A stretch of 64,000 bases of DNA from assembly GCA_944319925.1 (NCBI GenBank), contig CALUFQ010000001.1, positions 1-64,000 on the forward strand. The letters are read 5' to 3'. The translations under genes and the position numbers were made by a program. Positions 35,821 through 44,111 of the stretch are shown here, piece by piece. Below the pieces are notes generated by a model that was given only the letters and a program-made list of their open reading frames with translations, made no database searches and was not told where the DNA came from. The number at the start of each line of letters is the position of its first letter. The stretch's first letter is position 1. This DNA is from an uncultured Paraprevotella sp. GTDB lineage: Bacteria > Bacteroidota > Bacteroidia > Bacteroidales > Bacteroidaceae.

Positions 35821-38800
35821 ATTGAGTTGATTTTATGGGTTAATATTGATTTGATGTTGTCAATGTCCGAGACCTCCACGAAATCCCAGATGCCGTATGA
35901 GGCAAGATTGTTTGCGGCAGGAAGCCAATACTCTTTGACATACTTCCGCTTGAAGTCCTTGTGCCCCAACCTGTCGTTGGACATGCCGGAAATCTCAATG
36001 ATGAGATTCACCTCCGTGCCGCTCCCCGTCTTGACTACCGCTATGAAATCAGGCACGTAAGAATGCTCAACAGCTCCTACCAGATAGGGAATCTTGAAGT
36101 CGAGAAAATGATTCTTTACATAACGAACCACCTGTGGCAACTCCTCCAACGTCTTGGCTGCTATCTGCTCCCAAGAATCCGTATCGGCCACAACAAAGTT
36201 GACATGGCTTTTCTGCGTAGGATAAACCTCTTTTGAAGTGGCACCGAACACATATCGCGTACTTCCTGTGGGGTTGTAGTAATTCAAAATGGCTTTTATT
36301 TTTTCCTTGTCCGTATTGGCCCGCCTGATTCCTTCATAAATGGAGGTTGCCGTTTCCTTCTGATTCCAAAAGACAACCAACCGCCTTATTTCCCGTGAAC
36401 CATCACCGCCAATAATCTCTACCTGAGAGTCATACCATTTCTCGACAATCCGCTTCAACTGACCGAACAACTGGAACTCACGGCCTTTCTCATGATCCGT
36501 ATAATATTGCTGAATCAATCTTTGCGTGAGGACATAAACAACTTGCGCGTCACGCAGTTCACGATAATCCTTTTTCAAGATTTTAATATCCTCACCTATG
36601 GGAGTAGACAAAATCGTTTCTTCGGGAATCTGCGTGAAATTGAGCTTGAATGTAGGTTCACCGGTATAGTCTGCTTCTATACGTCCCATCACATTCTCAC
36701 TGCGGTAGCCCACTATATTCGGGAACCGGATTTCCAGTTCTTTTCTTTCCTCCAATGCTCTGATGACAGTCTTAGGCTTTTGCGGCGGTGGAGTGCCTGC
36801 CCCACCCCCTTTGAAGGTCTTGAACGGCACCCCGATGATATGGGCATATTCGGGAGGGAACTTCCAGACGATGTTTTCTTTCCTATACCGCTTCAGGTTT
36901 TTCAGTTCAATCTCCTTTCCGTCTTTATCGTAAGGCACAAGCTCATAGCTCTGCCTACGCAACGCTCGTCCTGCAACCTGCTCACAAAGCAGTTGCGAAC
37001 CAAAAGCACGGACACCGCAAATGTGCGTCACGGTATTGGCATCCCACCCTTCCGTGAGCATGGAGACCGAAACAACCAGACGAATATCTTGTCCCAACTT
37101 GCCCTGCTTGCCGACACTGTTGACCACCTCTCTCAAGATATCTCCGTCGGAAAGCGAATCGGCACTTCCGGAACCATGCAAAATGGCATATTCCTTTTTG
37201 AACTGTTGTATCTCGTCCGCAAAGACTTTCTTGAACTCGTCATCCACGACTGCACCGGCTTCGTCAATGGCAATGCTGTCAATGAGAAGCGAAGGCTGCC
37301 GTTTTACCGGGATGCCGTTTCTGTAATTGGAGAAAATCTCAAAATGCCCGTCTATATATACAGGATTTCCTTCACTATCTACCGTCTCATAACCGGCCAT
37401 GTATTTGAACACTTCTTTGGAAACCGTCGTATTGTTACAAACGACAATAAACACAGGCGGTGCGGTGAAAAGATTCCGTGCGGCTTCATTGTCTTGCCTG
37501 ATGCCTTTATCGTAATCTTCGTAGTCCTTGACGAATTGTTCAAGGGCAAGGTTGAGCAATGACGGAAGGTTAGGAGCTTTCTCCCCCACCGGTCGCTCTT
37601 CTCCGTTTTCCTTAGCTTCCTTTTTCACCTTCTTTTGACCTTTCTTGGGAAGCTCTCTACTGATATGTTGATAGATATTACGCAACTTAGGTTCGTCCAA
37701 GTCATGGGAAGAGTCTATTTTAGGCAAGAACGGGATTTTGACAAGGCCGCTTTCAATAGCATCTACCAATCCGAAATCACTGACCACCCAGGGGAACAAC
37801 GAATAAGGAACATATCCAGAACCTTTCAGATAATAGGGCGTAGCGGAAAGGTCATACACCTCCTGGAGCTTATAGCCAAGTCGTTTCATCTGGCGTAAGC
37901 CCTCATACCACACCATGGCTTTCTTGTTCTCTTCGTCTGTTTCCTGTTCTTCCTCCGATTTCTTTTTTGAATCAGTACCTTTGGGAAGATAGCAATGGTG
38001 AGCCTCATCATTGATTACGACAATGCGCTTTCCCTTCATATTTTTTCCAAGCATTCTGGAAAGGACAGAGGTAAATTCTTCTTTATCCTTTTGCTTGACC
38101 ATTTCACCATCCTCGTACTTGAGCTTACCATCCAAAGGACTTGATTTTTTACCAGAATAGACCTTCGGTTCGAATTGGTGGTAATTGGTAATCGTAATCA
38201 CAGCGTTCAGGCCGCCAAGCAACCGGGCATACTTTTCAGGTATAAGCTCACGCTGATGGTAATAATCCAATTTGTCATAGCTTGACTTTCCGGAGTCATC
38301 AATAAAGAGTACTCCGAGGCGGTCACGGATGGTAATGCCCGGAGCAACAATCAAAAAATGGTCAGCAAAACGAGTATCTTGTGGATTCTCTTTCTTATTG
38401 ATATAGTGATACAGAATGAGCATAGCCATCACCACCGTTTTCCCCGTACCTGTCGCCATCTTAAATGCGGTACGTGGCAGAATATCCTCATACTTATCGG
38501 ATATGGTTTCCCGACGCATATCCAATTCATGAAGAATGCTCCGCCCAAGATTCGGATCACGGGGAGCCACTTCATTCAGATATATAGCAGTTTCCACAGC
38601 CTCTCTTTGACAAAAGAAAAGAGATTTATTGAGTTCCCTTTCCGGATTCAAAAACCAATAAGCCAAAAGGTCACGCGACGTACGGGTCACCTTGGGGTAG
38701 CCTTGTTCTCTCCACGCTTTGACTACCTGCCTGATTCCATTGATGAAATTGGCATTTTCGTCCTCTATTGGAACATCTTCAGCAGAGAAAATGGATTTGG

Positions 38801-38966
38801 AGGACGATGTATCAGGCATGACAGTCAGATGAGCCGAATAGGGTCTCCTGCCTTCCAATATCTTTGAATAATCCAAATTACCCTCAAGTGTAACATCATA
38901 GTGCCACTTAGGTTCCTCATACGGATTATTCAGAATGGGACTTATGTTATTGTTGGATGTTTTCAT
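35817..38966 (-). CDS. Type III restriction-modification system, Res (helicase-nuclease) subunit
   Basis: A 1049-residue SF2 helicase with a C-terminal nuclease. Walker A is ATGTGKT at 171-177 in [16 protein letters not shown]. Walker B reads [15 protein letters not shown], followed by LSATPYY. Helicase motif VI-like sequence [14 protein letters not shown] is in the second domain. Near the C-terminus (about 972-994) a PD-(D/E)XK site is seen: VPDFIAVVK followed by VNLIIEISG. Res translocates or diffuses along DNA and cuts 25-27 bp from the site when two unmethylated sites face each other. It overlaps the upstream AlbA_2-type remnant by 20 bases. Confidence 0.9.
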   Translation of the reverse strand: MKTSNNNISPILNNPYEEPKWHYDVTLEGNLDYSKILEGRRPYSAHLTVMPDTSSSKSIFSAEDVPIEDENANFINGIRQVVKAWREQGYPKVTRTSRDLLAYWFLNPERELNKSLFFCQREAVETAIYLNEVAPRDPNLGRSILHELDMRRETISDKYEDILPRTAFKMATGTGKTVVMAMLILYHYINKKENPQDTRFADHFLIVAPGITIRDRLGVLFIDDSGKSSYDKLDYYHQRELIPEKYARLLGGLNAVITITNYHQFEPKVYSGKKSSPLDGKLKYEDGEMVKQKDKEEFTSVLSRMLGKNMKGKRIVVINDEAHHCYLPKGTDSKKKSEEEQETDEENKKAMVWYEGLRQMKRLGYKLQEVYDLSATPYYLKGSGYVPYSLFPWVVSDFGLVDAIESGLVKIPFLPKIDSSHDLDEPKLRNIYQHISRELPKKGQKKVKKEAKENGEERPVGEKAPNLPSLLNLALEQFVKDYEDYDKGIRQDNEAARNLFTAPPVFIVVCNNTTVSKEVFKYMAGYETVDSEGNPVYIDGHFEIFSNYRNGIPVKRQPSLLIDSIAIDEAGAVVDDEFKKVFADEIQQFKKEYAILHGSGSADSLSDGDILREVVNSVGKQGKLGQDIRLVVSVSMLTEGWDANTVTHICGVRAFGSQLLCEQVAGRALRRQSYELVPYDKDGKEIELKNLKRYRKENIVWKFPPEYAHIIGVPFKTFKGGGAGTPPPQKPKTVIRALEERKELEIRFPNIVGYRSENVMGRIEADYTGEPTFKLNFTQIPEETILSTPIGEDIKILKKDYRELRDAQVVYVLTQRLIQQYYTDHEKGREFQLFGQLKRIVEKWYDSQVEIIGGDGSREIRRLVVFWNQKETATSIYEGIRRANTDKEKIKAILNYYNPTGSTRYVFGATSKEVYPTQKSHVNFVVADTDSWEQIAAKTLEELPQVVRYVKNHFLDFKIPYLVGAVEHSYVPDFIAVVKTGSGTEVNLIIEISGMSNDRLGHKDFKRKYVKEYWLPAANNLASYGIWDFVEVSDIDNIKSILTHKINSI

Positions 38967-39381
38967 TTATATGATGTTTACGCATTAGAAATGCACTTCC
39001 TTTCTCAGCCAATATATATCCACCATCTCTTTTAGCTCCTTGCCGCTCAATCAAGACAAATGGGTCTGTAGATAACCTCGAAATAATTTTGGTAATCGTT
39101 GATTCTGGTATTCCGGTAAATTGAGCAAGCAATTTCCTGTTAATAGGTTGCCTGTTTGATATTTCTCTAAGAATCAACATTTCTTTCTCATTTATAGCCT
39201 CATTTAATGGCTCATTCGCATTTTCAAATCCTTCCCTGCAAGGGATCTCAATCTGAAAATTGGCAAAGGCGCAGATGGTCCGATAGATTTTATCCGGATT
39301 CCAGCCCTTTTTGAACTCAATACGATTGTACTCTATCTTGCGCTTGTTAAGCAAGTCTTCTATGTTGATAGGTATTGCCAT
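38947..39381 (-). CDS. AlbA_2/schlafen-like regulator, internally deleted
   Basis: A 144-residue protein that joins the first 41 residues of an AlbA_2 DNA-binding domain protein ([39 protein letters not shown]) directly to what looks like its far C-terminus ([10 protein letters not shown], then a winged helix [20 protein letters not shown]). Full-length relatives, from memory, are about 400-500 residues, with the AlbA_2 core and an ATPase-like region between these parts. The join is in frame near 39259. The product may still bind DNA through the winged helix. It lies 1 base after the HTH gene and overlaps res, so it is in the same operon. Confidence 0.65.
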   Translation of the reverse strand: MAIPINIEDLLNKRKIEYNRIEFKKGWNPDKIYRTICAFANFQIEIPCREGFENANEPLNEAINEKEMLILREISNRQPINRKLLAQFTGIPESTITKIISRLSTDPFVLIERQGAKRDGGYILAEKGSAFLMRKHHINENIQQ

Positions 39382-39382
39382 A

Positions 39383-39607
39383 CTATTGGAAATCGGTTGA
39401 ATCGCTTTGCTTTTCTACATGAAGCAACTCCCTTACATCCACATTCAGGACTTCAGCGATGCGGAAAAACGTTTTGAAGTCAGGCTGCGATGGGTTGTAC
39501 AACAGCGGGACACAGAACAGGCATTCTTGCCAACCTGCCCGGACAGTCCATATTGCCGTCCTGTTTTGCCCAACAAGCGGCACCTTCATTCTATTTAGTT
39601 GCTTCAT
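39383..39607 (-). CDS. XRE-type HTH regulator with a frameshifted recognition helix
   Basis: 74 residues. Both ends fit a small XRE regulator often found before type III systems: [20 protein letters not shown], then [25 protein letters not shown]. The middle ([17 protein letters not shown], residues 21-37) does not. Reading the same DNA in the neighbouring frame gives [17 protein letters not shown], a normal helix-turn-helix with its recognition helix. One extra base near 39547 and one missing base near 39496 would explain this. The result is an open but probably non-functional regulator, unless the indels are assembly errors. First gene of the operon. Confidence 0.6.
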   Translation of the reverse strand: MKQLNRMKVPLVGQNRTAIWTVRAGWQECLFCVPLLYNPSQPDFKTFFRIAEVLNVDVRELLHVEKQSDSTDFQ

Positions 39608-39633
39608 ACAGGAAAAAAACTTATAGCTTAATG

Positions 39634-39641
39634 CAAAAGTA
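39634..39641 (-). promoter_or_regulatory. TAnnTTTG -7 element of the restriction operon
   Basis: CAAAAGTA on the plus strand is TACTTTTG on the minus strand, 26 bases before the HTH start at 39607. No TTTG -33 box is seen 19 bases further up. Confidence 0.45.
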
Positions 39642-39722
39642 CGAAATTAGATTGTAAGAAGACATATAATGCGGGGCTTTTTCTGAAAGAATGAGCCATC
39701 AAAGCCAGTAGTACTTACTTTG

Positions 39723-39786
39723 CCAAGTAAGATATCTTATTTGACCAAGTAAAATATCTTACTTAGCCATCGAAGTATATCTTCTT
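39723..39786. repeat. 22-bp tandem repeat with internal palindromes
   Basis: ccaagtaagatatcttattt (39723-39742) and ccaagtaaaatatcttactt (39745-39764) repeat with a 22-base period. A decayed third unit, ccatcgaagtatatcttctt, follows. Each unit is close to the perfect palindrome aagtaagatatcttactt. An inverted half unit, acttacttt, lies just before at about 39713. The array lies about 80-150 bases upstream of the restriction operon's -7 element and may be an operator array. Confidence 0.6.
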
Positions 39787-39859
39787 TTTGGAAAGTTAGT
39801 TTCTTTGGGTAACCGAGAAGGGTTCCGCCCCGCCACATGCCCCAGCCTGCAGACTGCAC

Positions 39860-39903
39860 AAAAAGGGCGGCGCATGTCGGGATTATCCCTTCATGCGCCG
39901 CCC
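39860..39903 (-). terminator. Rho-independent terminator of the HtrA protease gene
   Basis: A 12-base perfect stem (gggcggcgcatg with catgcgccgccc) around a 15-base loop, followed on the minus strand by TTTTT. It lies 30 bases after the protease stop codon. Confidence 0.8.
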
Positions 39904-39932
39904 GGGTTGTTCCATCCGGAGCCCGGAAAAAA

Positions 39933-41390
39933 TCACTCTTCGTCCAATTCCACAACCGCGCTTCTCAGCCTTCCGCTTTGGGTCATGGCACGAATCCACA
40001 GGATTCTATCCTTCGAACGGTTGGCTTCCTTCACGGCTTCTTCGAAGTCTTCTACCGTGTTCATTGCCCTGTCGTTCACCTGCAGGATAATCCATCCTTT
40101 CTGCACACCGGCATCGGCCATCTTGCCTTTCTTCACGGCCACCACTTCCAAGCCGTTCGGCAGGTTCAGCTGGCGTTTGGTCTCATTGTCCAAAGGCTTC
40201 AAGGCCGCGCCAAACTGGTCCATGTCAAGTTGTTCCAACACCTTGGTCGTGCCTTGCGAGTTGCGCATCACGGCGGTGACGGTATTTTTCTTCTTGTCGC
40301 GCAGATAAGTAATCTTCACCTTGTCACCCGGACTCTTCGTGCTGACGGCCTCCTGCAATTCGGCCATCTTGTTCACCTCCTTGCCGTCGAATTCAACCAC
40401 GACATCGCCCTTGCGCAACCCGGCCTCGGAAGCCGTACTGTTGTCCACGACTTCAGCTACATAGACACCGTTCATCGTGCCCAAATCCACCTCGTTGCCT
40501 TTTTCCTTCTCGGAATCGATATACACGGACACGTCATTGCCTTGCACACCAAGTTGGGCGCGTTGCACGATGCCAAACTCCTTCAGGTCGGACACCACCT
40601 TGTTGACGATCGAAGTCGGGATGGCAAAACCATAACCAGAATATGAACCCGTTTGGGAATAAATCATGGCGTTGATGCCCACCAGTTCGCCCTTGGAATT
40701 GACCAACGCGCCCCCGGAATTACCCCTGTTGATGGCCGCATCAGTCTGGATGAAGCTTTCGATGGAGTTCACGCTGCCCATCGAACGGGCTTTCGCGCTC
40801 ACGATGCCGGCCGTCACGGTGGAAGTCAGATTGAACGGGTTGCCCACGGCCAACACCCATTCGCCGACTTTCAACTTGTCGGAATCGCCCATGGGCAAGG
40901 TCGGGAAGTCCTTGCCTTCGATTTTGACCAAAGCCAAGTCGGTCTGTTCGTCCGTCCCGATGATGCGCCCTTTAAACTCCCTGTTGTCGTTCAGCTTCAC
41001 CAACAGTTCGTCGGCCTCGCTCACCACATGGTTGTTGGTGACGATATAACCGTCGGAAGAAATAATCACACCCGAGCCGGAACCTTCGCGTTTCGGTGTC
41101 TGGATTTGCCGGCGCTGTGTGCCTCCGCCGCCGAATCCGAAGAAATCCCCGAAGAAATCAGAAAACGGGTCTTGCACCTCCACCGTTTTCGTCTTGCTGT
41201 TCGTGGTCACTTTGATATATACCACGGCATTGACCGAAGCCTCCGCAGCCTGGGTCAGGTCCACCAGGCCCGTAGGAGCCGCCACCGTGGAAGACTGCGC
41301 CCTGCAGGGCGAATCAATGCATCCCATCACACAGAAGCTCCCGATGAACAGGGCCGCCGTGCCCAACACTTTCTTTGTTGTCTTTTCCAT
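39933..41390 (-). CDS. HtrA/Deg-family periplasmic serine protease
   Basis: A 485-residue Do-type protease starting at MEKTTKKVLG (a start five codons earlier is possible). A hydrophobic signal region is followed by the trypsin-like domain with His in YIVTNNHVV, Asp in TDLALVKIE and Ser in GNSGGALVN. A Gly-rich loop (GDFFGFGGGGTQRR) corresponds to the LA loop. Two PDZ domains follow: MNGVYVAEVVDNSTASEAGL, and NGLEVVAVKKGKMADAGVQ near the C-terminus. It degrades or refolds damaged envelope proteins. The TACTTTTG -7 element at 41446-41453 and the terminator at 39860 show a single-gene unit. Confidence 0.93.
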   Translation of the reverse strand: MEKTTKKVLGTAALFIGSFCVMGCIDSPCRAQSSTVAAPTGLVDLTQAAEASVNAVVYIKVTTNSKTKTVEVQDPFSDFFGDFFGFGGGGTQRRQIQTPKREGSGSGVIISSDGYIVTNNHVVSEADELLVKLNDNREFKGRIIGTDEQTDLALVKIEGKDFPTLPMGDSDKLKVGEWVLAVGNPFNLTSTVTAGIVSAKARSMGSVNSIESFIQTDAAINRGNSGGALVNSKGELVGINAMIYSQTGSYSGYGFAIPTSIVNKVVSDLKEFGIVQRAQLGVQGNDVSVYIDSEKEKGNEVDLGTMNGVYVAEVVDNSTASEAGLRKGDVVVEFDGKEVNKMAELQEAVSTKSPGDKVKITYLRDKKKNTVTAVMRNSQGTTKVLEQLDMDQFGAALKPLDNETKRQLNLPNGLEVVAVKKGKMADAGVQKGWIILQVNDRAMNTVEDFEEAVKEANRSKDRILWIRAMTQSGRLRSAVVELDEE

Positions 41391-41445
41391 TGCTTTTACT
41401 ATCATATCGTTGACATTAAAGGTTTTATTCTGTGAATTGTTTGCA

Positions 41446-41453
41446 CAAAAGTA
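41446..41453 (-). promoter_or_regulatory. TAnnTTTG -7 element of the HtrA gene
   Basis: CAAAAGTA on the plus strand reads TACTTTTG on the minus strand, 55 bases before the start at 41390. Confidence 0.4.
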
Positions 41454-41576
41454 ACGCCAAAGTGCTTGTGTTGTTCCCTATTCATGCGCTTTTTGCTAAC
41501 TTTTAACAGAGGATTCTTTCCCATTAACAGCGATTAAAAACGAACGCCGACATTTTTACATTCATTGACCTGCCAT

Positions 41577-41607
41577 TTTGCCAACTCAAAAAAAAGACGT
41601 ACTTTTG
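41577..41607 (+). promoter_or_regulatory. Full consensus promoter of rnpB
   Basis: TTTG at 41577-41580, exactly 19 bases, then TACTTTTG at 41600-41607. This is the complete Bacteroidetes primary-sigma consensus TTTG-N19-TAnnTTTG. Transcription should begin at about 41613, agreeing with the 5' end of the RNA inferred from pairing. Confidence 0.8.
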
Positions 41608-41613
41608 CCTTAG

Positions 41614-41981
41614 AAAAGCAGCCAGCCGGCTTGCCGCTGCCGGCCTTTGGGGCCGGGGGAGGAAAGTCCGGGCAACATAGGGCATTCCACTTCTTAACGG
41701 GAAGTAGCCTGCGAGGGTTAGGTCATGCAGAAGAAAACAACCGCCGCCCGCAAGGACGGTAAGGGTGAGAAGGCGGGGTAAGAGCCCACCAGCCGGGTGG
41801 CGACATCCGGGCTGTGCATCCTGGAAGTTGAAAGTCCGCGTAAACCGGCGTCACAAGAGAGGGTTGCCCGCCCGAGCCGGAGGGTAGGACGATAGAGCCG
41901 TGTGGTGACACACGGCGTAGATAAATGGCAGGCACTCCGCCCCGGCGGAGCACAGAACCCGGCTTACAGGCTGGCTGCTTT
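41614..41981 (+). ncRNA. rnpB: RNase P RNA (type A)
   Basis: The catalytic RNA that removes 5' leaders from pre-tRNAs. The 5' end aaagcagccagcc pairs with ggctggctgcttt at the 3' end (helix P1). The universal P4 strand gaggaaagtccgggc is at 41659-41673 and its partner acagaacccggcttaca is at 41952-41968. Another conserved block, ggaagttgaaagtccg, is in the specificity part. A T run (tgttttttt) after P1 acts as the terminator. About 368 bases, a normal length. Open frames on the opposite strand here are spurious. Confidence 0.95.
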
Positions 41982-42013
41982 GTTTTTTTCACGTAACCTT
42001 CAACCGGACAGCT

Positions 42014-43327
42014 ATGACATTCAACCTCCACCAACTGGAATTCTATTTCACCCACAAGATTTGGTTCCTGAACGACGAGAAGTTTCCCCCGTTCAAGCGT
42101 TACGCTCTCAACGCCTTGCGCAAACTCGTGCTCACCATCGAATGTTATTGGGACAAGAACTTGGGGAACCATGCTTCAGCATTGACTTATTCCACCATCT
42201 TGGCCACCGTCCCCATCCTGGCCATCATCTTTGCCATCGGTCGAGGATTGGGATATGGCACTGTCATCGAAGAAGAAATCAAGAAGAACCTGAGCATGAA
42301 CCAGGAGTTTGCCGACATGGTGCTCAACTTCATCAACTCCTATCTTGAACACACGCAAAGCGGCATCTTCATCGGTTTCGGCCTGCTCCTTTTATTATAT
42401 ACGGTCATCCAACTGACCGGAAGCATCGAAACCGCCCTGAACAGCATCTGGCGCGTAAAGAACCAACGCTCCATTTACCGGCAGATTACCGACTACATCA
42501 GCGTGTTCCTGCTGCTTCCCATCCTGATTATCATCACCAGCGGTATTTCCATTTTCCTGGCCACGATAGCACACGACTACCCCAACTTCATGGTGCTTAG
42601 CACGACCGTCAAGATTCTCATCGCCTTGTCGCCCTACGCCTTGAGCGGTTTCCTCTTCACCGGCCTTTACATGTACATGCCCAACACCAGCGTGAATTTC
42701 CGCCATGCCATCCTGCCCGGCTTCATTGCCGGGACGGCCTTTCAGGTGTTGCAGTATTTTTATATCCACTCCCAGATATGGGTGTCCAGCTACAATGCCA
42801 TCTACGGTTCGTTCGCGGCATTGCCCATGTTCATCTTGTGGGTGGATTTCTCATGGATGATTTGCTTGTTCGGCGCACAACTCGTGTATGCCAACCAAAA
42901 CCTGAAAAGCTATTACTACATTAAGGATATGCACAAAATCAGCCGCAGTTATCACGACGTGCTGATGATTCTCATCATGTCGAAAATCTGCAAGCGGTTT
43001 GAGAAGGGAATGTCGCCTTACACCGTGAAGGGGCTGTCGATCGAAACCAACCTCCCCCACGGCGTAATCAACCGGCTCACTGACGAACTGGCCCAAATGC
43101 GCTTGATTTGTATTGACGCGAAAGACCAAGACCGCCCGCCACGCTTCACACCGTCGGAAGACATCCACCACCTGAGCGTGAACCTCCTGTTGGAGCGCAT
43201 TGACAACTACGGTGACAGGTTTACTCCGGCCGCCATACACCATAACAATAAAGAATGGGAAAAAATACGCGCCCTCCGCGCACAATATATAAATAAGGAG
43301 AAACCCGTCCTCCTCAAAGACCTTTGA
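42014..43327 (+). CDS. YihY/BrkB-family inner-membrane protein
   Basis: A 437-residue membrane protein. After a 50-residue N-terminus come about six TM helices between residues 60 and 300, including the family core NHASALTYSTILATVPILAIIFAIGRG and the later YNAIYGSFAALPMFILWVDFSWMICLFGAQLVYA. The C-terminal 120 residues are cytosolic and end in a helix-turn-helix-like segment (GLSIETNLPHGVINRLTDEL), which is a common extension in Bacteroidetes members. The family was once called RNase BN; that activity belongs to another protein, and the true role is not established. It converges on ribE. Confidence 0.88.
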   Translation: MTFNLHQLEFYFTHKIWFLNDEKFPPFKRYALNALRKLVLTIECYWDKNLGNHASALTYSTILATVPILAIIFAIGRGLGYGTVIEEEIKKNLSMNQEFADMVLNFINSYLEHTQSGIFIGFGLLLLLYTVIQLTGSIETALNSIWRVKNQRSIYRQITDYISVFLLLPILIIITSGISIFLATIAHDYPNFMVLSTTVKILIALSPYALSGFLFTGLYMYMPNTSVNFRHAILPGFIAGTAFQVLQYFYIHSQIWVSSYNAIYGSFAALPMFILWVDFSWMICLFGAQLVYANQNLKSYYYIKDMHKISRSYHDVLMILIMSKICKRFEKGMSPYTVKGLSIETNLPHGVINRLTDELAQMRLICIDAKDQDRPPRFTPSEDIHHLSVNLLLERIDNYGDRFTPAAIHHNNKEWEKIRALRAQYINKEKPVLLKDL

Positions 43328-43345
43328 AACAGAACGGGCTTTCAC

Positions 43346-43954
43346 TCATGCGTTCGCCAAAGCCATCATCCGGCTCAGATATTTGCCGATGATGTCAAAT
43401 TCGATGTTGACCTTCGTACCAGGCACAATCGCATGGAAATTTGTGTGCTCGAACGTGTAAGGAATGATGCACACCTGGAAGGTGTCTTTCGTGGGATTGC
43501 AAACCGTCAGGCTTACCCCGTTGACCGTCACCGACCCTTTGTCCACACAAAAATACCCCCTCTTCGCCATTTCCGCATCAAAGGGATAGCGGAACGTATA
43601 GACATGGCTTCCCTCTGCGTCTTCCACGGAAAGGCATTCGGCCGTGCAATCCACATGTCCTTGCACGATGTGGCCGTCCAGCCGTCCGTTCAACATCATG
43701 GAACGCTCCACGTTGACCAAGTCGCCCACTTTCAGAAGCCCTAGGTTTGAACGATCCAGCGTTTCTTTCATAGCCGTCACGGTGTATTGCCCGTCCTGGA
43801 TGCGCACCACCGTCAGGCAGACACCATTATGCGCCACACTTTGGTCTATTTTCAACTCGTCCACAAATGAACATTGCAACGTGAAGTGCACGTTTTCCTG
43901 TTCTTTCACAATCCCGGTGACCCGGGCACATTCTTCCACAATACCTGAGAACAT
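43346..43954 (-). CDS. ribE: Riboflavin synthase, alpha subunit type
   Basis: A 202-residue enzyme starting at MFSGIVEE, the invariant riboflavin synthase N-terminus; upstream codons are in the divergent leader. It has two tandem lumazine-binding barrels: first VAHNGVCLTVV at about residues 45-55, second VTVNGVSLTVCNP at about 140-152. Each carries the NGVxLTV ligand loop. It dismutates two 6,7-dimethyl-8-ribityllumazine molecules into riboflavin. No FMN riboswitch is visible upstream. It is divergent from the TolC-type efflux gene. Confidence 0.95.
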   Translation of the reverse strand: MFSGIVEECARVTGIVKEQENVHFTLQCSFVDELKIDQSVAHNGVCLTVVRIQDGQYTVTAMKETLDRSNLGLLKVGDLVNVERSMMLNGRLDGHIVQGHVDCTAECLSVEDAEGSHVYTFRYPFDAEMAKRGYFCVDKGSVTVNGVSLTVCNPTKDTFQVCIIPYTFEHTNFHAIVPGTKVNIEFDIIGKYLSRMMALANA

Positions 43955-44080
43955 AACTTGTACCTGTTTATTGTTTGTTTTAACTGTCAAATATACGCTT
44001 TTTGGTAGATATATTCAGATTTTCAGTCGAAAAAAACATACCTATGGTACAATTAATTTTTCCGTTGTCGCCATTCTTCG

Positions 44081-44088
44081 TAATTTTG
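44081..44088 (+). promoter_or_regulatory. TAnnTTTG -7 element of the efflux operon
   Basis: TAATTTTG, 23 bases before the TolC start at 44112. At the 19-base spacing position the sequence is TTTT (44058-44061), one base off the TTTG -33 box. Confidence 0.5.
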
Positions 44089-44111
44089 CGTAGTTAAAAA
44101 AGCATCATTTC

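Noticed and set aside
39723-39786. CRISPR array
   Set aside because: The short palindromic units are contiguous with no unique spacers, and no cas genes are present anywhere in the window.
39737-39955. A 72-residue minus-strand frame before the restriction operon
   Set aside because: It crosses the htrA terminator hairpin and the tandem palindromes, so it is not a gene.
41723-42172. A 149-residue open frame on the minus strand over rnpB
   Set aside because: It is antisense to the RNase P RNA. Such frames are a known source of false proteins; the conserved RNA helices explain the sequence.
43955-44111. FMN riboswitch upstream of ribE
   Set aside because: The leader is only a few dozen bases and lacks the conserved RFN-element blocks.
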